This document shows positions 8,985-18,876 of a stretch of DNA of 64,000 bases, piece after piece. A program made the position numbers and the translations under genes. The DNA is taken from NCBI GenBank assembly GCA_903862415.1, contig CAIOYD010000050.1, positions 160,130-224,129 of the forward strand, in the 5' to 3' direction. The notes below the pieces were generated by a model. The model worked only from the letters and a program-made list of their open reading frames with translations. It ran no database searches and had not been told where the DNA came from. This stretch comes from an uncultured Oxalobacteraceae bacterium. Its GTDB lineage: Bacteria > Pseudomonadota > Gammaproteobacteria > Burkholderiales > Burkholderiaceae_D. Each line of letters begins with the position of its first letter. Positions within the stretch are counted from its first letter, which is position 1.

Positions 8985-11900
8985 ATTTTCAGATCAAAAT
9001 CCACTCTGGTTGGTGCACTGCCATCCCTGATGTCGCTGTTATCAAGCCGGGGAGCAAGTGAATACATGCGCTCCGGTGCGACCGTATTGAGCAGATAAGT
9101 ATGCACCACCACTTCGCGCCGCAATGCCAGCGCCAGCAAATCATCTTCGCTGATGCCGGTGTTGGCGATCAACAGACTTTCCATCTGTCCGGCAGGTAAT
9201 GATTTGGCGATACCCAGCAAATTGCGCGCTTTGGCAAACGTGGCCTGGCCATACAGCGCCGCTATCGCTTTGACACGTTCTTCCGGTAAAATCGTCGGGT
9301 CGCTGCCCGGCTCCAGATACACATCATGGTATTTCCGGATTTGCTGCTCCAGCAGCTGCACACGTAAGCCGGCATTGTCAGCCACCATGTCAGCGCGTCC
9401 GGTGATATTGAGTTGCACCGCCGGACGCTTGATCAGCAGGCGACTCAGATCATCCAGCTTTGCTTTGCTGGCTTCAGTCAGTTGTGCTGAACCGGAGTTG
9501 AATTCGATAAACGACAATTGATCCCCGCCAGATATCCTATGCGTGAACAGGGCGAAGGGCGAAGTGATTACTTTTTCCACCAGATCCAGAACCACTTTAC
9601 CCAACAATCCGCCGATAGAAAATTGCGGGTCGTTGATGGTGCCTGAGATGGGTAACTCCAGATTGATTCTTCCTTCATCATCCGTCAGCAGCGACACCAC
9701 GAATGGCACCGGCAGGGAAGTCGCTTCCGGACTGTCGACCTTTTCGCCAAAAGTCAGCTGATCCAGCGTCAACACATTGTTGGCATGGAGTTCATTATTG
9801 CGAATGTGGTAATCGACATCGAGGGACAACTTACCCTTTTCTATACCATAGCCGACATACTTGGCCGAATACGACGTCAGGCGTGGCAGATCGACTCCGG
9901 TGGCAGTCATTTTAATATCGAGCAGCAGTGGACTGTAGAGCGGATTGAAACTACCGGAAATAGCCACCGGTGCTTCATCATCGAGTTTGCCATTGAGCTG
10001 TACAGGGGCTGCAATCGCCTGCATCGATTGCAGCAGACCGATGCTTCCCTGCATACCTGTCATGAGCATGGAATAATGCGGCTTGATGAAATTATCGGTG
10101 TAATTAATCACACCCTTACCCAGTTTAATCTGACCAATCGTGATCACCGGCGGTGCGGATTTTTGACTGGCATCACTCGGACTGGCAGGTTGCCTGACCA
10201 GAATATTTTTCAGATTCAACTGACCCTGTTGCGACAAAATCGCGCGCGCATAAAAATCGGATAAATTCACTTTATCCAATGTCACCACGGGCGCCTGATT
10301 GCCCAGTGCGATATCGATGCCGCTAACGTCGAGCAATGACCACTTCAGAAAATCATCCCCGGCCTGTTTATCAGTCGAATAAAAATTGGCCAGTTGCAGC
10401 GCACCCCGATACTTCAGCACCGCTGGTGCATTCCAGCTCAATTTACCCTGAGTCGACAGCGTACCCTTGGCAATAGTGATATTTAAATAGTCAGCAAAAT
10501 AAGGTGCTAACGCCGCCAGCGCCAGATTTTGCAGTCCTATCTGCATCTGCAGATTTTTAGCCGTCAAACTGCCATCGAGCATGAGCTGGCCAGATTGATT
10601 GAGCGTAGTCTGCAAATGAAATGGCACCGGCTCCAGCATGGCACTCGATAAATGCTGCATCATTGCGGAAACATTCGACGCCTTCAAAGTCAAGCGGGGT
10701 GAAACTGACTGATCATCCAAACTGAAGTTGCTCCCGCTCAGTGACAGCTGCTCCAGTTGAACTTTCCACGGTGGCGCTGTCGATGCGGCCGCTGTTTTGG
10801 CGGGTGCAGCAACGGGTTTCAACCAGTGAAGCAGATTAAGTTCACCATGGGCATCGCGCAACACGGCGGTCTGCAACTGCTCAAGTTTGACCTCGGCAAT
10901 CTGCACCTGCCTGGTTTTCATATCGAGCGACAACTGTTCCACGCCTATATGACTGGCCCTGAAGTCACTTTTACCAGAACCCGACGCCTGTAATTGCAGC
11001 GCATCGATGGCCGCAGAAAACTCATTCAGTCTGAGCTGCCCCTGTTGCCACTGCACTTGCGTCTTCAATCCCAGGGTGCCGGACAGACTGGCCGAAAGCA
11101 CTCCATTCAGATAGGGCTGATAATTTTGCAGCAGCAATTCGGACAGTGTCAGTTGCCCGGAAACGGCACCCTGCGCCAGATGAAGGGTACCATCAAACTT
11201 CAGGCGCTCCCTGCCGCCTGCGCTCAACGTGAATTTGGCCACTGCTGCCTTAGGGTTGGTCGAAATATGCTGCACTTCGGTGTCGATATGCGTGAGCTGC
11301 ATGGCAAAGGCTGGCTGCGCATAGGCCGCGTCAGACCAATGCAGCGTGCCATCTTTTATTTTCAGCTGTGCCAATTCAAACAACGGCGGACTGGATTTCA
11401 CCACAGGCGTTTTCACCTCGACCGTCTGGTCGGAATTTTTCAGTGCCAACCAGTTCAGCACACCCTGCTGATTCAAATCAACCCATACCTGTGGCTCGTC
11501 GAGTTCGAGTGCATTCAACTTGAACTGTTGACTGGTCAGATCAAGGTCCGCCAGGTTTACATCGATTTTTTTGGCTGAAAAAAGCGGCGCACCAGATTTG
11601 TCAGTCAGCGACAAATCTGCCAGCCGGGCAGTGCCTGCCAGGGTGATTTTCGGCTGATTTTTTTGCTCAACAAAATTAAGCGTCAGGTGACTGGTCAACA
11701 GCGCCGACTTGATTTTAAAAGGCAGTAAATTCGGCGCATACGCCACCAACTCAGTCAGATTGAAACGTTCAACATCAATCGCCAGCGTGGTATCGTGCGT
11801 TTCTGCAAACGGAGTACTGCGACCGATTAATTCGATCAGACTGCCATCCACCCGTGCCGACAGCGTCGGCTCCACAAACACATCGACCGCGGTATTAAAA

Positions 11901-12478
11901 TTAGAAACAAACGGCACACCAAGCTTAACGTCGGTAAAGTGAATGTGTTTTAGCGCGATCAGGTCATCGAGTTCAATGCTGCCGTTAAGCAGTTGAATGT
12001 TGGATACGGAATACTGCAATGGATCACCCTGACCAGGATGCTCATTGAGGCGCGCCTGAATATCGCTGAAATTGGTGATTTCTTTGCCATCCTGCAGGCG
12101 GCGCACCAAATGCAAGTGCGGATGCGTCAAGACAATTTCACCCATCACCGGTGCCAACCTGAACAGCGAAGCAATCGAGACGCGGATCGAAAGACTGTCG
12201 GCAGAAAAAGCCAGGGTTGACTTATCTGCTTCAAGCAAACGCAGCCCGGACAGGTTCACTCTGAGCGTTAACGGATTGATCGCGACCCGGTCGAGCGTCA
12301 ACTGCCTGCCGGTTTGTTGCGCTATTTGTTGCTCCAAAGTGGATTTGAGCCAGGGCGGCACGGCCAACGCAACGATCCCGGCCACTGCAGCCATAATCAG
12401 AATTGCCACAACCAGCGCACGCGCAATTCTGCGCGCCACTGGAGACAGAGGGGAGCGATGATTAAAAATAGGTTTCAT
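8981..12478 (-). CDS. Giant AsmA-like envelope protein, DUF748 family
   Basis: A 1165-residue protein with one N-terminal membrane anchor (about residues 20-42), followed by long repetitive beta-rich sequence typical of the AsmA/DUF748 group, whose better known members (YhdP, TamB) form bridge-like proteins implicated in phospholipid transport to the outer membrane. The region near the C-terminus contains an OmpA-like segment (IEFNSGSAQLTEASKAKLDD) as is usual for DUF748. The open frame extends 47 codons upstream to 12619, but that extension is Cys-rich and unlike a leader; the ATG at 12478 gives a proper basic-then-hydrophobic start. It is monocistronic. Confidence 0.85.
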   Translation of the reverse strand: MKPIFNHRSPLSPVARRIARALVVAILIMAAVAGIVALAVPPWLKSTLEQQIAQQTGRQLTLDRVAINPLTLRVNLSGLRLLEADKSTLAFSADSLSIRVSIASLFRLAPVMGEIVLTHPHLHLVRRLQDGKEITNFSDIQARLNEHPGQGDPLQYSVSNIQLLNGSIELDDLIALKHIHFTDVKLGVPFVSNFNTAVDVFVEPTLSARVDGSLIELIGRSTPFAETHDTTLAIDVERFNLTELVAYAPNLLPFKIKSALLTSHLTLNFVEQKNQPKITLAGTARLADLSLTDKSGAPLFSAKKIDVNLADLDLTSQQFKLNALELDEPQVWVDLNQQGVLNWLALKNSDQTVEVKTPVVKSSPPLFELAQLKIKDGTLHWSDAAYAQPAFAMQLTHIDTEVQHISTNPKAAVAKFTLSAGGRERLKFDGTLHLAQGAVSGQLTLSELLLQNYQPYLNGVLSASLSGTLGLKTQVQWQQGQLRLNEFSAAIDALQLQASGSGKSDFRASHIGVEQLSLDMKTRQVQIAEVKLEQLQTAVLRDAHGELNLLHWLKPVAAPAKTAAASTAPPWKVQLEQLSLSGSNFSLDDQSVSPRLTLKASNVSAMMQHLSSAMLEPVPFHLQTTLNQSGQLMLDGSLTAKNLQMQIGLQNLALAALAPYFADYLNITIAKGTLSTQGKLSWNAPAVLKYRGALQLANFYSTDKQAGDDFLKWSLLDVSGIDIALGNQAPVVTLDKVNLSDFYARAILSQQGQLNLKNILVRQPASPSDASQKSAPPVITIGQIKLGKGVINYTDNFIKPHYSMLMTGMQGSIGLLQSMQAIAAPVQLNGKLDDEAPVAISGSFNPLYSPLLLDIKMTATGVDLPRLTSYSAKYVGYGIEKGKLSLDVDYHIRNNELHANNVLTLDQLTFGEKVDSPEATSLPVPFVVSLLTDDEGRINLELPISGTINDPQFSIGGLLGKVVLDLVEKVITSPFALFTHRISGGDQLSFIEFNSGSAQLTEASKAKLDDLSRLLIKRPAVQLNITGRADMVADNAGLRVQLLEQQIRKYHDVYLEPGSDPTILPEERVKAIAALYGQATFAKARNLLGIAKSLPAGQMESLLIANTGISEDDLLALALRREVVVHTYLLNTVAPERMYSLAPRLDNSDIRDGSAPTRVDFDLKM

Positions 12479-12627
12479 GTTGACGCTACATTCAGATGAT
12501 TCGATTAGTAGCAGTATTCCATGCTTTGCCACATCACTGTTGTTTATCAGTGCCTTTAACTTCACTAAGCAACTGGCATGCAACTCTTTGCAGCAGCTAA
12601 GATACTGACAGAGATGCAATTTTCATT

Positions 12628-12655
12628 TTGACAGCTGCTGTCGGCATGATACAGT
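12628..12655 (+). promoter_or_regulatory. Putative promoter of the POT transporter gene
   Basis: TTGACA (12628-12633) and TACAGT (12650-12655) are 16 bases apart, about 70 bases before the ATG at 12728. The -35 is a consensus match; the -10 is moderate. Confidence 0.5.
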
Positions 12656-12727
12656 ACCGGCACAATTAAACAGCACCGCGGAGATCGGTTCCAAAAGAAT
12701 CCATTACCTGGTAAAACGGAGATAAAT

Positions 12728-14122
12728 ATGACAACAAACAAAGTCGATGGCGAATTTCTCGGTCATCCCAAAGGGTTATTTTTACTGTTCGCCACAGAAA
12801 TGTGGGAACGCTTCAGTTATTACGGGATGCGCGCCCTGCTGGTGCTGTCCATGGTTGCCGCTACACAATCGGCCAATCCGGGCTTCGGCTGGTCCAGCAA
12901 AGATGCGCTCGAACTGTACGGCACCTACACCGGCCTGAGTTACCTGTTCGTGCTCGTTGGTGGCTGGCTGGCCGACAATTTCATTGGTCAGCGGCGTGCG
13001 GTGATTTTCGGTGCCCTGATCATGGCTGCGGGTCAATTTACCCTGGCCGCTGCCGTAGGCAAAGATTTGCATTTGTTTTATCTGGGCTTGTTTTTCCTCA
13101 TTATCGGCAGCGGCTTATTCAAGGCCAATATCTCCACCATGGTGGGTGAACTGTATGCCCCGGGTGATGCGCGCCGCGACAGCGCCTTCTCTATTTTTTA
13201 CATGGGTATCAATCTGGGTGCCTTTCTGGCACCGCTGGTTTGCTCCTCCATGGGCGAAAGCGCCAATTATGGCTGGAGTTACGGTTATGCCGCCGCTGGC
13301 TGCGGCATGCTCATCGGTACCCTGGTGCAGGTATTTCTGTCCCAACGCTACATAGGCAACATTGGTCGCGAACCGGCGGCACGCCGGGCCAGAGAACAAT
13401 CCGGTGGCGCCAAAGTCGCCTTTACCAGCGATGAGCGCGACCGTCTGAAAGTTATCTTCATGTTGTTTGTCTTCGTCATGCTGTTCTGGGCCGCGTTCGA
13501 ACAGGCTGGCGGTCTGATGAATTTATATGCATCCGAAAAGACTGACCGGATGCTGGCTGGCTTTGAAATTCCGGCCGGCTGGTTTCAGGCCACCAATTCC
13601 ATGTTCATCATCATGCTCGCTCCCCTGTTTGCCATGATGTGGGCGGCACTGTCAAAACGCGGTAAAAGCATGCCGACACCAATTAAAATGGTCATCGGTC
13701 TGTTGCTCACTGGTGTGGGATTTTTATTTATGGTCGCCGCGGTGTTTGATCAACAGGCGCATGGCAAAGCCAACATGATCTGGCTGATTCTGGCGTATCT
13801 GTTTCACACCATGGGCGAACTGTGCATCTCGCCGGTGGGTCTGTCGATGGTCACCAAACTTGCTCCGCTGCGGGTTTCGAGCCTGATGATGGGCGTATGG
13901 TTCCTGATCAATGCGGCCGCCAACAAGCTCGCCGGTTTGATCGGTGCCTATGCTGAACAGGCGGGCGAATTGACCGTGTTTATCGGACTGTTTGGCGTAC
14001 TTGCACTCTTCGCCGGGCTGTTATGGATTTTTTCAGGTAAACTGGTCGACTGGATGCACGGTGCTGAAGCTATAACTGCCGAAGTTCCGGTAACTACAGC
14101 AAGCGCGAGCGTCGCGCCGTAA
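12728..14122 (+). CDS. Proton-coupled di/tripeptide transporter, POT/PTR family
   Basis: Inner-membrane MFS symporter that imports small peptides with protons. The 464-residue protein shows the POT signature EMWERFSYYGMRALL (about residues 23-37), where the ExxER motif couples proton movement, and has 12-14 hydrophobic segments. The second POT hallmark region (FSIFYMGINLGAFLAPL) is at about 155-171. A GGAG lies at good spacing before the ATG. uppP follows 24 bases after the stop and probably shares the transcript. The paralogue (DtpA, B, T) cannot be decided. Confidence 0.92.
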   Translation: MTTNKVDGEFLGHPKGLFLLFATEMWERFSYYGMRALLVLSMVAATQSANPGFGWSSKDALELYGTYTGLSYLFVLVGGWLADNFIGQRRAVIFGALIMAAGQFTLAAAVGKDLHLFYLGLFFLIIGSGLFKANISTMVGELYAPGDARRDSAFSIFYMGINLGAFLAPLVCSSMGESANYGWSYGYAAAGCGMLIGTLVQVFLSQRYIGNIGREPAARRAREQSGGAKVAFTSDERDRLKVIFMLFVFVMLFWAAFEQAGGLMNLYASEKTDRMLAGFEIPAGWFQATNSMFIIMLAPLFAMMWAALSKRGKSMPTPIKMVIGLLLTGVGFLFMVAAVFDQQAHGKANMIWLILAYLFHTMGELCISPVGLSMVTKLAPLRVSSLMMGVWFLINAAANKLAGLIGAYAEQAGELTVFIGLFGVLALFAGLLWIFSGKLVDWMHGAEAITAEVPVTTASASVAP

Positions 14123-14146
14123 TTTTATATTTTTAACGAGTCAACC

Positions 14147-14986
14147 ATGAATTTAATCCAGATTTTCATTCTCGCCCTGATCCAGGGTGCGGCCGAATTA
14201 CTGCCGGTATCGAGCTCGGCCCATGTGATCATGGCGGAAAAATTCATGGGGCTCGACCCCACCTCACCCGAAATGACACTCTTGCTGGTGATGTTACATA
14301 CCGGCACCATGTTTGCCGCGATTGTGTATTTCTGGCAGTCGTGGAAAAAAACTTATTTTGCCTCTGCCGCCGGTTTCAGTCTCAATGTGCGCTATCTGGT
14401 GGTGGCAACAATACTCACCGGCGTGGTCGGCTTAACCTTGCTGCAAATCATCAAGCATGTGTTTATTGCCAATCCAAATGAATTTGAAGTCGAACACTTA
14501 TTTGGCAACGCCACCCTGATGGCCTGCGCACTGGCTTCAGCCGGCATACTCATCATCGCCTCCTCACGCATCAAAGAACAACCGCATGGCCAGATGAGTA
14601 TGCTCAAGGCCGCCATCATTGGTGCGGTACAGGGATTGTGTTTGCCGTTTCGCGGCTTTTCCCGCTCCGGCGCGACCATCTCGGCCGGACTGGTGGCTGG
14701 CGTGGCACGACGCAAAGCCGAAGAATTCAGTTTTGCGCTGGCCGTGGTGCTGACTCCTGCCGTGGTGGCCAAAGAAGGCCTGCGCGCCTACAAAGCGCAT
14801 TTGAGTAGCGTCAACAGTGACTTCCTCATGCACATGCTGGTGCCGGGTCTGGTGGGCATGGCTCTCAGTTTTCTGGCCGGCTTGCTGGCATTACGCTGGT
14901 TATCGCGCTGGCTGGAACAGGATCGCTGGCACTTCTTTGGCGGCTACTGCCTGTTTGCCGCCGTAGTAGTTTATCTGGCCGGTTAA
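14147..14986 (+). CDS. uppP: Undecaprenyl-diphosphate phosphatase
   Basis: Recycles undecaprenyl diphosphate to the monophosphate carrier for peptidoglycan and surface polysaccharides; associated with bacitracin resistance. 279 residues with about eight membrane segments. Both BacA/UppP motifs are clear: QGAAELLPVSSSAH (13-26), carrying the catalytic glutamate and serines, and RGFSRSGAT (about 169-177), carrying the catalytic arginine. It lies close behind the POT transporter gene, and its 3' end meets palindrome copy B. Confidence 0.95.
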   Translation: MNLIQIFILALIQGAAELLPVSSSAHVIMAEKFMGLDPTSPEMTLLLVMLHTGTMFAAIVYFWQSWKKTYFASAAGFSLNVRYLVVATILTGVVGLTLLQIIKHVFIANPNEFEVEHLFGNATLMACALASAGILIIASSRIKEQPHGQMSMLKAAIIGAVQGLCLPFRGFSRSGATISAGLVAGVARRKAEEFSFALAVVLTPAVVAKEGLRAYKAHLSSVNSDFLMHMLVPGLVGMALSFLAGLLALRWLSRWLEQDRWHFFGGYCLFAAVVVYLAG

Positions 14987-15012
14987 ATTGTCGTCTTCGT
15001 TGATTCACCGAG

Positions 15013-15042
15013 TAGGGTGTATTAGCGTAGCGTAATACACCA
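15013..15042. repeat. Dispersed palindrome, copy B
   Basis: TAGGGTGTATTAGC followed by GCGTAATACACCA forms an inverted repeat of the same type as the copies at 8951, 31907 and 31961. It lies in the gap between the convergent uppP and the small membrane-protein gene. Confidence 0.8.
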
Positions 15043-15079
15043 CGTGTCGGAAAGCGACCAATGGTAATGTTGCCTGCTG

Positions 15080-15457
15080 CTATCCACCGTCACCCTGAAG
15101 CAAATACACGGCATACAGCAGCACCGTGAACCCATCCACAAACAGCGCAGTATGCAAGCCCTGCAACAGCGGATCGCTGTAATGCAGCAGCACCAATACC
15201 ACAATTCCCAGTTTTTCCACACCGGCGGCCAGCACGATCGGCCGACGCACTTCCTTATGCCTGGCGGCATACACCAGTAACGCCCCGATACAGAACACCA
15301 CCAAGCCCCAATGCTGCGCAAACGCCATCCCGGCAGCATCACCAACCTGCAAACCCGACTGTCCCAGTACGGTAGCAGGCAAAAAAAACTGCAGCAACGG
15401 CAGCATGGTGATTGCGCCGGTAATGTACAGAATTTTGGTGAAATTTTTACTTATCAT
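15080..15457 (-). CDS. Small four-helix membrane protein, unknown function
   Basis: 125 residues with four predicted membrane segments (about 10-30, 46-62, 75-92 and 102-119) and short polar loops. I do not recognise a family motif; the layout resembles small DUF4345- or DoxX-like proteins but that is only shape. It begins 25 bases after the OPT transporter gene on the same strand, so it is probably co-transcribed with it. Confidence 0.7.
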   Translation of the reverse strand: MISKNFTKILYITGAITMLPLLQFFLPATVLGQSGLQVGDAAGMAFAQHWGLVVFCIGALLVYAARHKEVRRPIVLAAGVEKLGIVVLVLLHYSDPLLQGLHTALFVDGFTVLLYAVYLLQGDGG

Positions 15458-15482
15458 TGCCTGCCTCCGTTAAGTTTTCTTA

Positions 15483-17768
15483 TCAAGCCTCACTCTTTTC
15501 CCGCCCCACCCAATACAGCAACAACACAATCACGGCATACGGCAACAGCGACAGGCAGTCGGAATTAAGACCTTCAAAAAACGGATTATTGAGCGTAGCC
15601 CAGTCGGTCAGATGCTGATCGAAGGTAGTCATCACACCGGCGGTAATGGCAATCAGAATACCGGCCAGCGCACCGCCGGCAATATAACCTGAAGCCAGCA
15701 ACACACCCGGACTGCGGTCGCCAGCGGCCTGCTGCTCATCTTCGGTCAGATGCTGGTTTTTAACCATCTTATTGCTGCGCCGGTCCACCAGCCAGCGCAC
15801 CATGCCGCCGACAAACAGTGGCATGGAGGAAGACAGCGGCAGATACACCCCGACAGCAAACGCCAGCGAAGGAATTCCGGACATTTCCAGAATCACCGCA
15901 ATCATCACCCCGAAGATCACCAGTGACCACGGCAACTGACGGTCAAGAATGCCTTTGATAATGTAGGACATCAGCACCGCCTTGGGGGCATCAAATTTTT
16001 TCACTTCGGTGCCATCCGGGCGTTTGGTATGAGTACCATTGATGCCCGGATCAACCAGATACACCAATTTGCCGCCATCATCGACCAGATATTTACCGGA
16101 CGGGCCACCGACCTCATCACTCTTGCGCCACACTTTGTAGGTATTACTGTCAGTCGCGGCCTGCGGGCCCTGCAGTCTGGCGGTATCGGTCAATTTACTG
16201 ACATCGACGATGATCCCCGGAGCCACCACTTCGGCCGCAGGTACATACACCGTGGCGGCATCATTGAGCTTGAGTAAAATCGGTCCTAAAATCAGCGCTG
16301 AAGATAAGGCACCTACCAGAATCGCATATTGTTGCAGACGCGGCGTGGAACCAACCAAAAAACCCGTTTTCAAATCCTGCGACGTGGTGCCGGCATTACT
16401 GGAAGCGATACAGACAATCGCACCCACCGAGAGTGCGGTGACGTAATAGGCATTACCAGTCCAGCCCATCAACAGGAAAATCAGACAGGTAAACAAAAGC
16501 GTGGCCACGGTAATACCGGAAATTGGATTCGACGACGAACCAATTTCACCCGTCAGGCGCGAAGACACTGTGGAAAACAAAAAACCAAACACAATAATAA
16601 GCAAAGCACCCAGCAAATTCATGTGCAGGGGTGCGGCCAGCGTAATGGCAGTAATAATCACCAACCCACCGATCAAGACCCATTTCATCGGAATGTCCTG
16701 ATCGGTTCTGGCCACCGGGCCATGATCGGCCAGTTGAACTTTACCCGGCAGTTTCAAGCCAGACAGACCGGCCGTCAGACTGCGCCAGATCGTCGGCATA
16801 GCGCGCGCCAGACTGACCAGACCGCCAGTAGCCACTGCACCGGCACCGATATATAACACGTAGGCACTGCGAATTTCATCCGGGCCCATGTCGCTGATGA
16901 GTTTCAAACCCGGCGCCACCGGTACGGTCAGGGCGTCGCCAAAGAATTTGATCATCGGGATAATCAACAGATACGACATCACCCCACCCGCGGCCATGAT
17001 GGAGGCAATTTTTGGTCCGATGATATAACCGACGCCCAACAGTTCGGGCGAGATTTCGGCACCGATCGAACCTGCTTTTAAGGGCGCACCAAACACGACT
17101 TGCGGGGTATCTTTCCAGCCCTTGAAAGCCACGTTCAGACATTTATACAGCAGCCCGATACCAAAACCGCCAAAGATAATGAAGGCGCGTTTGTTGTCCG
17201 CCTTGAGTTCGGCTTCATTGGCTGCCGCATCGTTGGTGCTGCCCAGACCGGCGGCGGCGCGTGAAGTTTCGGTCGCTGCCGCTTTGAGCACTTCGGCACA
17301 GGCCGTGCCTTCGGGATATTTCAATTCTTTATGCTGTTCGACAATCATAGTCCGGCGCATCGGAATCATCATCAGAATCCCCAGCAAACCGCCCAGAACA
17401 CCGACAAGCATCACGCGTGAGATTTCCAGATCAAAGCCCAGAATCAAAATCGCCGGCATGGTCACACCCAGACCAAAGGCAATCGATTCACCGGCCGAGC
17501 CAGCCGTCTGGGTAATGCTGTTTTCCAGAATGGTGGAATCCTGGCCGCCAAGTTTTTTGGTCAGCCGGAACAGCGTAATCGCAATCACTGCCACCGGAAT
17601 CGAGGCACTGACCGTCAAACCTACCTTGAGCACCAGATACAGGGATGAGGCACCAAACACCATGCCCAGCACCACACCCATTAAGACGGCGCGCAAACTG
17701 AATTCGGGGAGTTGTGCCTCTGCCGGAATATACGGCTTGACTACCTTGGAAATAAGAGAATTGGACAT
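15483..17768 (-). CDS. OPT family oligopeptide/metal-chelate transporter
   Basis: Large (761-residue) inner-membrane transporter with about 14-16 hydrophobic segments. The N-terminal region has the prokaryotic OPT pattern, including NSITQTAGSAGESIAFG (about 84-100) and KYPEGTACAEVL (about 152-163). A polar insertion of about 90 residues in the second half (about 500-590) interrupts the helices. Family members move oligopeptides or metal-chelating compounds; the substrate here is unknown. With the POT carrier nearby it gives two peptide-uptake routes in 5 kb. Likely cotranscribed with the small membrane protein downstream. Confidence 0.9.
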   Translation of the reverse strand: MSNSLISKVVKPYIPAEAQLPEFSLRAVLMGVVLGMVFGASSLYLVLKVGLTVSASIPVAVIAITLFRLTKKLGGQDSTILENSITQTAGSAGESIAFGLGVTMPAILILGFDLEISRVMLVGVLGGLLGILMMIPMRRTMIVEQHKELKYPEGTACAEVLKAAATETSRAAAGLGSTNDAAANEAELKADNKRAFIIFGGFGIGLLYKCLNVAFKGWKDTPQVVFGAPLKAGSIGAEISPELLGVGYIIGPKIASIMAAGGVMSYLLIIPMIKFFGDALTVPVAPGLKLISDMGPDEIRSAYVLYIGAGAVATGGLVSLARAMPTIWRSLTAGLSGLKLPGKVQLADHGPVARTDQDIPMKWVLIGGLVIITAITLAAPLHMNLLGALLIIVFGFLFSTVSSRLTGEIGSSSNPISGITVATLLFTCLIFLLMGWTGNAYYVTALSVGAIVCIASSNAGTTSQDLKTGFLVGSTPRLQQYAILVGALSSALILGPILLKLNDAATVYVPAAEVVAPGIIVDVSKLTDTARLQGPQAATDSNTYKVWRKSDEVGGPSGKYLVDDGGKLVYLVDPGINGTHTKRPDGTEVKKFDAPKAVLMSYIIKGILDRQLPWSLVIFGVMIAVILEMSGIPSLAFAVGVYLPLSSSMPLFVGGMVRWLVDRRSNKMVKNQHLTEDEQQAAGDRSPGVLLASGYIAGGALAGILIAITAGVMTTFDQHLTDWATLNNPFFEGLNSDCLSLLPYAVIVLLLYWVGREKSEA

Positions 17769-17878
17769 GGCTGCACGCAGGAAAACTGAATAAATCAGCG
17801 AAGCCGAAACTATCTCACAATGTTGCTTTGAAGGAAAGGAGTTTGATGCACAGCGTTGTCTGGTGCACAGTTAGCCCG

Positions 17879-18073
17879 TCAGCTGATCAGTGCAAACCGT
17901 GGCACCAGACGGCCTTCGACTTCGACCTGTTCAAAAAAGACACTTTCCGGCCGGGTCCAGATGGTTCCGTTCGCCGCCCGATAGACGATCATCTGGATGT
18001 CCGGGCTTGATTCCAGCGTCGCACTGCACACCAGTTCATACAGGCCGCCTTTATAGTGTCGGTAGCGTGTCAT
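17879..18073 (-). CDS. DUF1653 protein
   Basis: 64 residues matching the DUF1653 pattern: YRHYKGGLYELV near the N-terminus, VYRAANGTIWTRPESVFFE in the second half. The biochemical function of the family is unknown. It starts three bases after the def stop, so it is translationally linked to peptide deformylase. The OPT gene begins about 110 bases further on. Confidence 0.85.
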   Translation of the reverse strand: MTRYRHYKGGLYELVCSATLESSPDIQMIVYRAANGTIWTRPESVFFEQVEVEGRLVPRFALIS

Positions 18074-18076
18074 GGT

Positions 18077-18610
18077 TTATTCCGCCGGTTGATCGGGAAA
18101 CAGCACTTCAGCATAGCCAAACTGAGAAAAATCCCGGATGCGCATCGGATACAGGGTGCCGGTGAGGTGATCGCATTCATGCTGCACCACGCGTGCATGA
18201 AAATCATCAACTTCACGCACAATGGCCACACCGTCCGGGTCCAGACCCTCATAACGGATACGGGACCAGCGCGGCACCACACCGCGCAGACCAGGCACCG
18301 ACAGACAGCCTTCCCAGCCATCCTCCTGTGTGCCGTCGAGTGGCGTGATAACGGGATTGAGCAAAATGGTTTGCGGCACCGAAGCCTCATCCGGATAACG
18401 TTCACTGTCTTCAAAGCCAAACAACACCAGTTGCAGGTCGACGCCAATTTGCGGCGCCGCCAGTCCGACGCCATCACTGGCGTGCATGGTATCGAACATA
18501 TCGGCGATTAACAGCTTAAGCTCGTCGGAGCCAAACATGGAAGCCGGAACCGGTTGTGCCACCCGCAAAAGGCGCGGATCACCCATTTTCAAAATTTCAC
18601 GAATCGCCAT
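18077..18610 (-). CDS. def: Peptide deformylase
   Basis: Removes the formyl group from nascent N-terminal methionine. All three metal/active-site motifs are present in the 177-residue product: [10 protein letters not shown] (47-56), EGCLSVPG with ligand Cys102, and QHECDHLTG with His144 and His148 plus catalytic Glu145. The frame opens four codons earlier (18622), but [14 protein letters not shown] is the family start. No strong ribosome-binding site is visible. The gene stands alone with the DUF1653 gene, away from fmt, so it may be a second deformylase of the organism. Confidence 0.95.
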   Translation of the reverse strand: MAIREILKMGDPRLLRVAQPVPASMFGSDELKLLIADMFDTMHASDGVGLAAPQIGVDLQLVLFGFEDSERYPDEASVPQTILLNPVITPLDGTQEDGWEGCLSVPGLRGVVPRWSRIRYEGLDPDGVAIVREVDDFHARVVQHECDHLTGTLYPMRIRDFSQFGYAEVLFPDQPAE

Positions 18611-18839
18611 AATTATGCACAATCAACAATAAAAGCACAGAATACCATTTCAGCACGCTGTCCGGCCTGACTTTTTGAATGCCAATTAAGCATTGTTTTT
18701 TTGCACTACAAGATCGGAAAAATATTTTTAAAAATAAATTTCATTTCTGTGTAAGGATACTGACCATATCAGCGACTATCACTCAGCACCTTGATACAAA
18801 CTGATATGCAGTACTGGCTTGAATTAAGGACACAGGTAG

Positions 18840-18863
18840 TAACTTAATGTAGGTTAACTTAAT
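18840..18863 (+). repeat. Direct repeat upstream of bufferin precursor
   Basis: TAACTTAAT occurs at 18840-18848 and again at 18855-18863, a 15-base period, ending 13 bases before the ATG at 18877. It could be a regulator binding site overlapping the 5' leader; no regulator gene is adjacent. Confidence 0.45.
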
Positions 18864-18876
18864 TTTGGAGAATCAC

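Noticed and set aside
10994..11578. 194-codon plus-strand frame inside the DUF748 gene
   Set aside because: Antisense shadow with Gln/Arg-rich composition and no signals.
17122..17793. 223-codon plus-strand frame inside the OPT gene
   Set aside because: Antisense shadow of a well-recognised transporter; Ser/Arg/Pro-rich low-quality protein.
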